This document shows, one piece after another, positions 23,448 to 31,673 of a stretch of 34,757 nt of DNA. Origin of the DNA: Bacteroidales bacterium UBA4230 (GTDB lineage: Bacteria > Bacteroidota > Bacteroidia > Bacteroidales > UBA932); assembly GCA_002395605.1 (NCBI GenBank), contig DGXO01000069.1, forward strand, positions 10,434 through 45,190. Direction: 5' to 3'. A program made the translations under genes and the position numbers. Position 1 is the first letter of the stretch; each line of letters starts with the position of its first letter. The notes under the pieces were generated by a model. It was given only the letters and a program-made list of their open reading frames with translations. It ran no database searches and was not told the DNA's origin.

Positions 23448-26006
23448 ATGAGAAAACTACTAGTTGTAATATGGCTTATGACGCTGACCGTGTTGGCCGG
23501 TGCCGGGCCGGCCATTCCCCGTCCCGTAAAGATGGTGCAGCCTGATGGCAGCACAATTACACTCAGAATTCATGGAGACGAGTACTTCAGCTGGTATACG
23601 TCTGAAGATGGAAAAACCGTATATGAGCAGGGCGAAGACAAGTGGTGGCGCCCCTCTTCCCCAAGTGCCTTAAGGGCAAAGCGTTCACGGCGCCCGCGAG
23701 CCCAGATAGGTTATTGGGGCAATAATGGCAATGGTTTTGGCAACAAACACATCCCGGTGCTGATGGTGGAATTCTCCGACAAGTCTTTTAAGGATGGTGC
23801 GGCTGATTATTTTGTCAGGGCGCTCAATGAGGAAGGTTTTTCCGATAACCAGCAGCATGGCTCCGTGAAAGATTACTACACCGAGGCTTCTTATGGGCTT
23901 TTTGTCCCGGAATTTGACTTGTATGGGCCTGTAAGGCTGGAACGGTCTTATTACGACGGTGTAAACAATGATAGTAACAAGAATATATTGAAGGCCTCCA
24001 TGATGGTATTGGAAGCCATGGTAAAGTTGGATTCTTCCGTTGATTTTTCCGGTTATGATTACAATAATGACGGCTTTCTTGACACGGTGTGCCTGATTGT
24101 TCCAGGAGTTGATCAGTCTGAAGGCGGAGATGGGTATTCCATCTGGGCACACCAAGGGTTAATACAGAATCATTACCAGATTTCCTCCGATTTAAGGAAC
24201 AAGACTTTTGACGGAAAGAAGGTGAGCAGATATACCTGTTCCTCGGAACTTGACGGAGACTGGACATCTTTTGAAGGAATAGGTGCCTTTGCCCATGAGT
24301 TTGGCCATTCCATCGGCCTTCCAGACCTTTATGACCAGGATGGCGAAGAAAACGGGACGTCAAGGACACCTTCATACTGGAGCCTGATGGCAAACGGAAG
24401 TAATAGACTGTTCCCAACCAGAATGAGCGCTTTTGAACGGTATCTGCTTGGTTATATCAAAGAACTGGAGCCCCTACCTGCTCAGCAGGAAACTATCAGT
24501 ATTCCAGGCCTGGATAGCGGCAAGGCATACATCCTGCCGGCATCTTCGGAGAACGAGTATTTTCTTTTTGAAACCCGTAGCGGAGACGGATGGGATACCT
24601 ATTCTCCCTCGGGACTGCTGGTATATCATGTTGACGCGTCACTGAATCAGGTCCACGATACCAATGCCGCCGCTATCTGGGAACTTAACGCAATAAATGC
24701 CTATGGAGACCATCCCTGCTATTATATTCTTTCTCCTTCAACCGATGTTCAAGACAATTGGTATTTCTGGACTTTCCCCACATCGGATTTCTATCCCAAT
24801 TATCTTACCGATATCTACAATGTTACAGAATATGAGTTGAATGACTGGTCTGGAGTTGCCGGATACAGGCTTGAGAATATTCGGTATGACAAGGCTTCCA
24901 ATGTTGCATCATTCAATTTGAAGGTTCAGGGGCAGGTTATATCCGGTTATGTCCGTGATAAGGACGGAAATCCTTTCCCGGATGCCGTGGTGTATTTGTC
25001 ATCGGCCAGTTCACGCAGTGTCAGAAAATCAATTACAAGGCGTTCCGTCCAAAGCGAAGCTCTTGCTTCCGCAATTACGGATAGCAATGGACATTACGCT
25101 CTCTCTCTTGAGAAAGACATGCCGGAAGACCTTGTGGTCACGGTTTTCGGGAAGGACTGCATTCCGGCGGAGGCTTTTGTGAGTGGTCATTTTGCAACAC
25201 GGAACTTTACGTTGGAGTCGGTTTTCATAGAGCCCGAATCCGGCAGTTTGTCTCTTTGGAACGGCTCTTTGACACAACAGTGGGGCATAGGAAGCCGGAC
25301 TAATTACACGGTTGCCCAGAAATACAGCGCAAGCATGCTTGCAGAGCATGTCGGCAAGTTGATAAAGCGCATCAAATTCAGCTATTATCCCAGTTGCGAT
25401 GAACTATGGGTGTTCATTGACGTCGGAAAGGACAGGAGGGTGATGGTGCAACAGATTTCAGACGGTGGTGCAGGTTTTGTCAGGGACGTGGAACTGTCAT
25501 CTCCATTTGAAATTCCCTCCGGAGAAGACATCTATGCCGGTTATATGATAAAGACAAATTATGCCGATTATCCTGTTTTGACGGATAGCGGTCCTGCATT
25601 GCCGGGCGGGTTCCTCATCTATAACGGGTTCTCTTTGTCGGAGCCCGGAGGCAGCAAGTGGGCGGAACCAGCCATTGACTGGGGTTGGGAATGCGGCAAT
25701 GCCGCAATAACACTTACCGTGGAGGATTATGTACAACTTGACGGGCGGGCAACCCTGGCCGATTTCGGCATATCCTATATCGAGGCTCCCTCCGGCCAGC
25801 TTCACGCCGGAGACAGCTTCCCCCTGAAGCTTGTACAATCTCCCGTAGTGAATGTGAGTTTGGTTCGTTGGTTCGTGGATGGGAAAGAGACGTCTGATGA
25901 CTCAGTGACTCTTTCTGCCGGAGAACATACAATCAAGGCGGAGATGACCATTTTGGGCTCCAGCATTGACAGTGATATCGTTGAACTTACCGTGAATGTC
26001 CTGTAG
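23448..26006 (+). CDS. M6-family secreted metalloprotease (copy 2)
   Basis: This 852-residue paralogue of copy 1 is alignable over its whole length. It has a signal peptide (MRKLLVVIWLMTLTVLAGAG) and the zinc site HEFGHSIGLPDLYD (His283, Glu284, His287). FSGYDYNNDGFLD is the matching acidic loop, followed by a carboxypeptidase-regulatory-like domain (about 497-588) and the same C-terminal Ig-like end (ATLADFGISY ... VNVL). Between the last two, about 150 residues (roughly 595-760) are present that copy 1 lacks. They include a beta-rich segment with IKFSYYPSCDELWVFIDVG. It lies 12 bp before the second lipoprotein copy. The protein is exported; the substrate is unknown. Confidence 0.92.
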   Translation: MRKLLVVIWLMTLTVLAGAGPAIPRPVKMVQPDGSTITLRIHGDEYFSWYTSEDGKTVYEQGEDKWWRPSSPSALRAKRSRRPRAQIGYWGNNGNGFGNKHIPVLMVEFSDKSFKDGAADYFVRALNEEGFSDNQQHGSVKDYYTEASYGLFVPEFDLYGPVRLERSYYDGVNNDSNKNILKASMMVLEAMVKLDSSVDFSGYDYNNDGFLDTVCLIVPGVDQSEGGDGYSIWAHQGLIQNHYQISSDLRNKTFDGKKVSRYTCSSELDGDWTSFEGIGAFAHEFGHSIGLPDLYDQDGEENGTSRTPSYWSLMANGSNRLFPTRMSAFERYLLGYIKELEPLPAQQETISIPGLDSGKAYILPASSENEYFLFETRSGDGWDTYSPSGLLVYHVDASLNQVHDTNAAAIWELNAINAYGDHPCYYILSPSTDVQDNWYFWTFPTSDFYPNYLTDIYNVTEYELNDWSGVAGYRLENIRYDKASNVASFNLKVQGQVISGYVRDKDGNPFPDAVVYLSSASSRSVRKSITRRSVQSEALASAITDSNGHYALSLEKDMPEDLVVTVFGKDCIPAEAFVSGHFATRNFTLESVFIEPESGSLSLWNGSLTQQWGIGSRTNYTVAQKYSASMLAEHVGKLIKRIKFSYYPSCDELWVFIDVGKDRRVMVQQISDGGAGFVRDVELSSPFEIPSGEDIYAGYMIKTNYADYPVLTDSGPALPGGFLIYNGFSLSEPGGSKWAEPAIDWGWECGNAAITLTVEDYVQLDGRATLADFGISYIEAPSGQLHAGDSFPLKLVQSPVVNVSLVRWFVDGKETSDDSVTLSAGEHTIKAEMTILGSSIDSDIVELTVNVL

Positions 26007-26018
26007 TTTATATCGGCG

Positions 26019-27062
26019 ATGAAAAGAGCGTTATACATACTATCCATTATATTGTTTGCCGTCTCCTGTACTCCTGCCATAGAGGTGGAGCCGGAAAAGC
26101 CCGATGAAAAAGAGCAGAATAACGGGAAAGAGGATACTCCTCAAAAGGAAGAATCCCGGCTTATCCTTTCAGAGACCTCTGTAAGCGTTGGTGCAGACGG
26201 TGGGGTGATAGAGGTGAAAGTGACCAGCAATGTAGATGTAAAGGCAGTTATCCCGGATAATATCACGTGGATAAGTATGGGGGAGACAAAGGCCGATATG
26301 ACAGAGACCGTCCATACCTTCACCGTTGAGCCAAATCCGGAAACAGCGCCCAGAGAGGCCGATATAAGATTCATAAATGAGGAGGAGAAACTCTCGGAAA
26401 CATTGCACGTCAGCCAGGAGGGCCGGGAAGAGGTAAAAGGACCCGGTATTTACGGTATAGCAGGGCTTAATTACGAGTATGATAAGGGCCGTCATCAGTA
26501 TCTGGTGAGAAAGGAAGGTTCCTTGAAAAAATTTGTGATTCTTAACCCCGGGACTCAGCAGTTTTTGAGCGTTCGTATGGTTTATTCCAATGAGCCTGGA
26601 GCCATTGTTGAGGCTTCCATCCTTCAGAATGTGATTCCTCAGAGCCCGTCTCTTCAGGAGCATATCCGCTTGAAAGTGGAGAAAGTAGAAGGCGGCTGCA
26701 CCTTTTTCTCCAGCATCGATGATAAGTCGCAGCAGTTGGTTCTGAATTATGCCGATGAATCATCCAGGGACTGGAGCATAACCGGTACTATGGTTACTCC
26801 GCAGTGGGACACCAATGCCTCCATCCCAATGACCCTGGAAGGAGACTTGTGGGTCGCGCGCGGGGTCAGTTTATCGGCCTCAGACAAATTCAAGTTCATC
26901 TACAGGCACTCCTGGGATGTTAACAGGGGAGGAAACATACAGGAGTTGGGAACGTCATTTCCCCTGACCCAGAATGGCCCTGACATCCTTCCCGGAGTAA
27001 ATGGCATTGTAGATATTTATATGAGTGCCGATACTAATTTGGCCTTTGTGGTATTACAATAA
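26019..27062 (+). CDS. BACON + SusE/F-like lipoprotein (copy 2)
   Basis: This 347-residue paralogue of the 21561 gene has a lipobox ending in AVSC (Cys17) and an acidic linker (VEPEKPDEKEQNNGKED). It has the same order of parts: a BACON-type domain (about 50-135), an unassigned middle (GIYGIAGLNYEYDKGRHQYL) and a C-terminal SusE/F-type module (DWSITGTM, DKFKFIYRHSWDVNRGGN, NGPDILPG). It is 12 bp from the M6 copy 2 gene, the same spacing as in copy 1. No terminator follows; a truncated lipoprotein starts 6 bp later, so transcription probably continues to the GH53 gene. Confidence 0.82.
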   Translation: MKRALYILSIILFAVSCTPAIEVEPEKPDEKEQNNGKEDTPQKEESRLILSETSVSVGADGGVIEVKVTSNVDVKAVIPDNITWISMGETKADMTETVHTFTVEPNPETAPREADIRFINEEEKLSETLHVSQEGREEVKGPGIYGIAGLNYEYDKGRHQYLVRKEGSLKKFVILNPGTQQFLSVRMVYSNEPGAIVEASILQNVIPQSPSLQEHIRLKVEKVEGGCTFFSSIDDKSQQLVLNYADESSRDWSITGTMVTPQWDTNASIPMTLEGDLWVARGVSLSASDKFKFIYRHSWDVNRGGNIQELGTSFPLTQNGPDILPGVNGIVDIYMSADTNLAFVVLQ

Positions 27063-27068
27063 TAACTG

Positions 27069-27269
27069 ATGAAAACGAAGCTTCTGAATTTTATTTGGGC
27101 ACTGCCCGTTGTGGCGCTTCTGGCGGGCTGTACGGTACCATCGGCCACTCCTGCATCCAACGAACCCTCCGGTAATACGGAATTCCCGGCCCATGACGGT
27201 TATCGCATCTATGCCGTGGACAATACCGGCTGGGATGCGCTGGTATTCGTTCAAAGTATATCAATATAA
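27069..27269 (+). pseudogene. Truncated starch-binding-type lipoprotein remnant
   Basis: The 66-residue frame has an intact lipoprotein signal (LLAGC, Cys21) and a linker, then YRIYAVDNTGWDALVFV, the usual opening of a CBM26-like starch-binding module in Bacteroidetes lipoproteins. It stops right there. No other frame continues the domain, so this looks like a deletion rather than a simple frameshift. It starts 6 bp after the previous stop and ends 10 bp before GH53. It could still be made as a short lipoprotein, but the binding domain is missing. Confidence 0.55.
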
Positions 27270-27279
27270 CAATCCTAAT

Positions 27280-28365
27280 ATGAAAAAACTTCTTATTGCT
27301 TTTTGCGGCCTTTCGCTAATTGCCTGTTGCTCAAAAAACGGGGCCGATTCCGGTAAAGACACGGCCTCTGGATACAACGTGGAAACGCCTTCCTTCGCAA
27401 AGGGTGCGGACGTAAGCTGGCTTTCAGAGATGGAGGCGGGTGGCAAAACCTTCAAGAAAAAGGACGGAACCACTGCCGACTGCTTTGAGGTCCTCAAGGA
27501 CTGCGGCGTAAACTCCATCAGGCTTCGCGTGTGGGTGAACCCCACAGGTGGCTGGAGCAGCAAGAATGACATGGTACAACTTGCCGAGAGGGCTACCAAG
27601 GCCGGAATGGCCCTAATGGTGGATTTCCATTACTCGGACTTTTTCTGTGACCCTTCCCGTCAGACGATTCCTTCGGCCTGGACGGCAGATGCCACGGATG
27701 TAAACAAGATGTGCACCCATGTGAAAGAGCACACCACGGAGGTTCTGGAGGCACTCAAGGCCGTTGGTGTCACTCCCGCTTGGATTCAGATAGGCAACGA
27801 GACCAGAAACGGTATGCTGTGGCCTATCGGCCAGCTGTGGGGAAACGGAGCAGGCGGTAAGGAAAAGTATGCCGATCTTTACAAGGCCGGATACAATGCC
27901 GCCAAGGCCGTATTTCCGTCTGCACTTGTGGGACCTCACGTGAACAACGCCTATGATGACAACGACTGGTGGTTCAAGGACCGCAAGGCATCCGGATGCA
28001 GGTTTGACATGATATGCCTGTCACACTATCCCCAGGAGCAGAGTAAGATGACTCCCACGGAGTGCAATACTGCCGCTGTAAGCCGTATAAAAGCTCTTAT
28101 CGGCACGTATAATGTTCCTGTGATTGTGTCTGAAGTTGGTGTGAAGACTCCGGACAACGAGGCTATTGCCGCCGGTCTCCTCAAGGAGTTCATGGCTGCC
28201 GTTAAGCAGATTTCCCTATGCAAGGGTGTGTTCTACTGGGAACCGGAAGTCTATGACTGGTGGAAACCTGCAGTATACAACACCCTGGGTTGGAATTCAT
28301 ACAATATGGGCGCCTTCCTTTCAGGCGGCAAACCTTCCTCAGTTATGGATTCGCTATGTAAGTAA
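27280..28365 (+). CDS. GH53 endo-beta-1,4-galactanase, lipoprotein
   Basis: The 361-residue lipoprotein has a lipobox LIAC (Cys16), so it is likely on the outer membrane. It fits glycoside hydrolase family 53: FAKGADVSWLSEMEAGG near the start, NSIRLRVWVNP, LMVDFHYSDFF, the acid/base Glu174 in QIGNETRNG, the nucleophile Glu285 in VIVSEVGV, and FYWEPEVY near the end. GH53 enzymes cut beta-1,4-galactan, the side chain of pectic rhamnogalacturonan I and arabinogalactan I. The frame is open upstream, but the ATG at 27280 gives the correct signal peptide. It is the only clear glycoside hydrolase in the window and the best hint of the locus substrate. Confidence 0.93.
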   Translation: MKKLLIAFCGLSLIACCSKNGADSGKDTASGYNVETPSFAKGADVSWLSEMEAGGKTFKKKDGTTADCFEVLKDCGVNSIRLRVWVNPTGGWSSKNDMVQLAERATKAGMALMVDFHYSDFFCDPSRQTIPSAWTADATDVNKMCTHVKEHTTEVLEALKAVGVTPAWIQIGNETRNGMLWPIGQLWGNGAGGKEKYADLYKAGYNAAKAVFPSALVGPHVNNAYDDNDWWFKDRKASGCRFDMICLSHYPQEQSKMTPTECNTAAVSRIKALIGTYNVPVIVSEVGVKTPDNEAIAAGLLKEFMAAVKQISLCKGVFYWEPEVYDWWKPAVYNTLGWNSYNMGAFLSGGKPSSVMDSLCK

Positions 28366-28400
28366 AAAAAAAGAGCCTCGCGAGAGGCTCCTTTTTTTTT
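28365..28400. terminator. Bidirectional terminator between convergent genes
   Basis: GAGCCTC (28373-28379) pairs with GAGGCTC (28384-28390) around a GCGA loop. It is flanked by an A-tract on the left and nine T residues on the right, so it can end transcription from both sides. The T-tract reaches the stop codon of the ROK kinase gene on the minus strand. Confidence 0.9.
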
Positions 28401-29355
28401 ACAGTTCCCAGGCCAGTGCCGACGCACCGAGAATTGCGGCGTCGGATTCCTTGAGCTGTGAGTAGACAAGTTTCACCTTGTTGCGCCACAGGGAAAGGAC
28501 GTTCTCGTTCATGGCCTTTACAATGGGCTCCGTGAGGAATTCCTTTGCGCGGGCAAGACCGCCGAAGAGCACAATTGCCTCCGGAGCGGAGAACTCTATG
28601 AAGTCCGCGAATTTTTCGCCAAGGATTCGGCCGGTGAATTCGAAAATCCTGAGGGCCAGTTTATCTCCGTCCTTAGCGGCTTCGTAGACGTCCTTGGACG
28701 TAATTTTGTCCAGGGAACGGAGCTCTGAGGGTTCGTCGGTCATTTCCAGCCATTCACGGGCGGTGCGGGCTACGCCGATGGCGCTGGCATAAGCCTCCAG
28801 GCAACCGGTTTTGCCACAGTTGCACTGACGGCCGTTGTGGCGTACAGCACAGGTGTGGCCAAGTTCTCCGGCAAAGCCGTCGTGGCCATATACAACCTCA
28901 CCGTTGATCACGATACCGGAGCCTACGCCGGTTCCGAGGGTGATCATGATGAAGTTCTTCATGCCGCGGGCGGCGCCGTAGGTCATTTCTCCCACTGCGG
29001 CGGCGTTGGCGTCGTTGGTGAGGGATACGGGAATGCCGTTCATCTGCTCCGAGAGGAGCTTTGCAAACTCAACCCTGCCGTGTGCCCAGGCCAGGTTGGG
29101 GGCGCACTCTATGGTGCCGGTGTAGTAGTTGCCGTTGGGGGCGCCTACACCAATGCCGCGGATTCGGCCTTCTGCCGAAGCTTCTGCGATGATGCGTTCC
29201 AGGGCCTCTGCGAGTTCCGCGATGAAAGGACCAACTTCGTCGTGGTTGTCCGAGCGGATGACGGTTTGTGCCAAAACGGTACCACGGGCATCCACAATGC
29301 CGCATTTGGAGGTTTGACCTCCGATGTCAATGCCGATTACTAAGTCTTTTGCCAT
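28399..29355 (-). CDS. ROK-family sugar kinase (glucokinase-like)
   Basis: The 318-residue cytoplasmic protein begins LVIGIDIGGQTSKCGIVD, the phosphate-binding motif of ROK proteins. It has the sugar-binding ELGH in GFAGELGHTCAV and the ROK zinc motif CNCGKTGCLEAYAS. There is no N-terminal helix-turn-helix, so it is a kinase, not a repressor. It phosphorylates a hexose, most likely glucose, with ATP. It starts 6 bp after the FHS transporter stop, which suggests uptake and phosphorylation of the same sugar. Confidence 0.9.
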   Translation of the reverse strand: MAKDLVIGIDIGGQTSKCGIVDARGTVLAQTVIRSDNHDEVGPFIAELAEALERIIAEASAEGRIRGIGVGAPNGNYYTGTIECAPNLAWAHGRVEFAKLLSEQMNGIPVSLTNDANAAAVGEMTYGAARGMKNFIMITLGTGVGSGIVINGEVVYGHDGFAGELGHTCAVRHNGRQCNCGKTGCLEAYASAIGVARTAREWLEMTDEPSELRSLDKITSKDVYEAAKDGDKLALRIFEFTGRILGEKFADFIEFSAPEAIVLFGGLARAKEFLTEPIVKAMNENVLSLWRNKVKLVYSQLKESDAAILGASALAWEL

Positions 29356-29361
29356 AACTTG

Positions 29362-30657
29362 TTATGCTTTTTTAATCTTTGAACCTGCAACTGCAAAATA
29401 GAGGATGAATGCAACTGCTGCTGCAAGAACCCAGTAGCTGGGCATGTAGCCGGCTTTGTCGGCCACGAAGTTCTGTACAAGGGGAACGATGCCGCCGCCG
29501 ACTACCATTGCCATGAAGATTCCGGAAGCCTTTTCCGTGGCTGCGCCGAGGCCTTCAACAGCGAGGTCGAAGATGGTGCCCCACATGACGGAGGTGCAAA
29601 GGCCGCAGAGAACAAGGAGGAGAGCCGCGATGGGAACCTGTACCATACCGAAACCGCTGCCGGTGAACACGGGCATTGAAACCATGGCGGCCTTGCCAAG
29701 GAAGATGGCCAGAATGATAAGGACAAGTGCTACGCCGGATACGCAGGAGAGCTGTGTGCGGGAGCTTACCTTACCTGAAATGGCCGAAGAGACAAGACGG
29801 CCGACAAGCATGAGGAACCAGTATGTACCTGCAACGAAGCCTGCGATAGCTGCTGCCGATGCGGGATCAAGGCCTGCGCCGTTCTGGGAATCCGAGAGGT
29901 AGAAGTTAAGGGTGCCGGGGATACCGACTTCAACACCGACATACAGGAAGATGGCGATGATGCCAAGCACGAAATGACGGTATTTCATGGGGCTTTCCAC
30001 CTTTTGCGACTTGGTTTGTTCGGGGTCCTGGATGGGGACGAACAGGAGGATTACGAATGCCAGTGCGAATACGCCCATTGCCATGAAGAGGAGGGTGTTG
30101 ACGTCAGAGATCTGGGATTTGCCCTTTACAAGTTCACCGATCATGGAGCCTACCAGCATAGGGGTGAGGGTGCCCATGAGGGAGTTGAAGGAACCGCCAA
30201 TCTGGATGTACTGGTTGGAACGCTTGCCGCCCAGGATCTTGAGCATGGGGTTTACCACGGTGTTGAGCATGCACACTGCGAAACCGCAGATGAATGCGCC
30301 AAGGAGGTATACAAAGAAGTTTGCAGGGATTTTGCCGATGAAGGCTCCAACGCCCACTACGCCGGAGAGGAACTGTACGAACACGCCCACGAGACCCACG
30401 AGGAGGGCTGCCAGGGCGGTGAACTTGTAACCTTTCTTCTTGAGGAGGTTGCCGGCGGGGATGCCCATGATGGCGTATGCCAGGAAGTTCATCATGTTAC
30501 CCATCATGCCAAGGGTGTTGGAACCCTCGATTCCGGGCTGCATCTTCCAGATGTTGCCGATAGGGGCTGCGAGGTTGGTCACAAATGAAATCATTCCGAA
30601 CAGGAAGATCATTGTGATAACAGCAATGATGTTGCTGTTTTCTTTGGTTTTAGTCAT
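29362..30657 (-). CDS. FHS-type MFS sugar transporter (FucP/GlcP-like)
   Basis: The 431-residue protein has about 12 membrane segments. Its pattern is that of the FHS family of glucose/galactose/fucose-H+ symporters: FGMISFVTNLAAPIGN at the start, GAFICGFAVCMLNTVVNPML and a long internal loop around DPEQTKSQKVESP. It imports a monosaccharide across the inner membrane. The ROK kinase gene follows by 6 bp. The membrane LytTR gene lies 66 bp upstream on the same strand, with a promoter in between. Galactose released from GH53 products would fit, but glucose or another hexose is equally possible. Confidence 0.88.
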   Translation of the reverse strand: MTKTKENSNIIAVITMIFLFGMISFVTNLAAPIGNIWKMQPGIEGSNTLGMMGNMMNFLAYAIMGIPAGNLLKKKGYKFTALAALLVGLVGVFVQFLSGVVGVGAFIGKIPANFFVYLLGAFICGFAVCMLNTVVNPMLKILGGKRSNQYIQIGGSFNSLMGTLTPMLVGSMIGELVKGKSQISDVNTLLFMAMGVFALAFVILLFVPIQDPEQTKSQKVESPMKYRHFVLGIIAIFLYVGVEVGIPGTLNFYLSDSQNGAGLDPASAAAIAGFVAGTYWFLMLVGRLVSSAISGKVSSRTQLSCVSGVALVLIILAIFLGKAAMVSMPVFTGSGFGMVQVPIAALLLVLCGLCTSVMWGTIFDLAVEGLGAATEKASGIFMAMVVGGGIVPLVQNFVADKAGYMPSYWVLAAAVAFILYFAVAGSKIKKA

Positions 30658-30698
30658 TGTTTTTAATTATTTGTTAAGTAATTATTCGGTTTAACCCT

Positions 30699-30730
30699 CA
30701 AATTTAGGCATTTTTAGCTTCATTTACAAC
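30699..30730 (-). promoter_or_regulatory. Predicted promoter of the FHS transporter-ROK operon
   Basis: On the minus strand TAAATTTG (30706-30699) matches the -7 consensus exactly, and GTTG (30730-30727) is a one-mismatch -33 element 20 bp upstream. The -33 element lies at the very end of the LytTR gene. The leader would be about 35 nt. Confidence 0.6.
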
Positions 30731-31530
30731 AGGGCCGACAACGAATCATAGTATTTTTTGGACACGGGTACGGGGTCCAGCCCGCTCCGGTCCAGTTGGG
30801 CCAGGGCGTATCCGTTGACATCCTTTTTCACCAGCTCCACGTGATCCGGGTTCACGAAGAACGACCTGTGACACCTTACCATGCCGTGTTTTGATAGGAC
30901 TTCCTCCAGGGCGCGCATGGAGGAGCGAAGGGAGAAATCCTTGATTTTTCCGTTGTCAAGGTGCACGATGTGCACGTAGTTGTCTTCGGCCTCTATATAT
31001 AATATGGCAGGGGAGGAGATGATGAATTTCAGGCGTTTCTGGTCGTCGTGGAAACGTATGAGGGTCTTTTCGTCCTGTGCCGGTGCCTGTTTTGCCATGC
31101 CGATGACGTGCAGCTGGATGGCCTGCGTAATGATTATGTAGGGGAACACCGTGATTCCGGCCAGGTACAGGATGCAGGTTGTCATAACGGAGAAGTAGGG
31201 GACTGCGGGAGCCCATTCAATGCCAAGGAGGATGGACCAGAAGAGCCCGGTTACCACAATTTCCCCCGAACACCAGAGGATATAGAGCGTCCAGTTAAGG
31301 TCCAGGGTGTTCCGGAGCAGATACAACAGCATCCGGCTAAGGACCAACACCCCAAACAAAATCAGAGACGTAAATATCAGATTATTAGTGAAATAGCCCT
31401 GCCCTACTGAAAGGAATTCCTGCATCTCGAAGGGTTGGTAGGTGAGGGTGAAGAGGAAATAGAAGAGCGGGACAACCGTAAAATAGAGGATGTTTGCGCT
31501 CATGCGGTAAAAATTTCGCGAAATGGCCAT
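30724..31530 (-). CDS. Membrane-anchored LytTR transcription regulator
   Basis: The 268-residue protein has four hydrophobic segments (about 12-32, 47-71, 82-104, 112-137) followed by a LytTR DNA-binding domain (about 160-265: AILYIEAEDNYVHIVHLDNG, then MVRCHRSFFVNPDHVELVKKD). There is no receiver domain, so it senses through its membrane part or a partner rather than by phosphorylation. A start at Met9 is possible. It precedes the FHS-ROK operon and may control it. Direct repeats upstream of its own promoter (31575-31624) could be its binding sites. Confidence 0.88.
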   Translation of the reverse strand: MAISRNFYRMSANILYFTVVPLFYFLFTLTYQPFEMQEFLSVGQGYFTNNLIFTSLILFGVLVLSRMLLYLLRNTLDLNWTLYILWCSGEIVVTGLFWSILLGIEWAPAVPYFSVMTTCILYLAGITVFPYIIITQAIQLHVIGMAKQAPAQDEKTLIRFHDDQKRLKFIISSPAILYIEAEDNYVHIVHLDNGKIKDFSLRSSMRALEEVLSKHGMVRCHRSFFVNPDHVELVKKDVNGYALAQLDRSGLDPVPVSKKYYDSLSALL

Positions 31531-31553
31531 TATTCGTCACAGTTTTACAGGGA

Positions 31554-31561
31554 CAAATATA
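31554..31561 (-). promoter_or_regulatory. Predicted -7 element of the membrane LytTR gene
   Basis: Read on the minus strand, TATATTTG matches TAnnTTTG fully. A start near 31547 leaves a leader of about 17 nt. The -33 region (TTGG at 31585-31582) is poor and overlaps the first of the direct repeats, consistent with an activated promoter. Confidence 0.5.
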
Positions 31562-31574
31562 CAAAATTTCTGTC

Positions 31575-31624
31575 ATTCGTCCCAATTTTGGCATTTTCGT
31601 CCCTAAATAGCGATTTTCGTCCCT
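31575..31624. promoter_or_regulatory. Three 20-bp-spaced direct repeats, possible LytTR binding sites
   Basis: ATTCGTCCC (31575-31583), TTTTCGTCCCT (31594-31604) and TTTTCGTCCCT (31614-31624) are spaced exactly 20 bp apart, about two helical turns. An inverted relative (AGGGACAAA, 31549-31557) overlaps the -7 element. LytTR dimers bind direct repeats about two turns apart on one DNA face, so autoregulation is a reasonable inference. Confidence 0.5.
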
Positions 31625-31673
31625 GGAAACGTGTTTTTGGTCACGTAAATTTTCACAGGCTTGTTTTGAGGGC

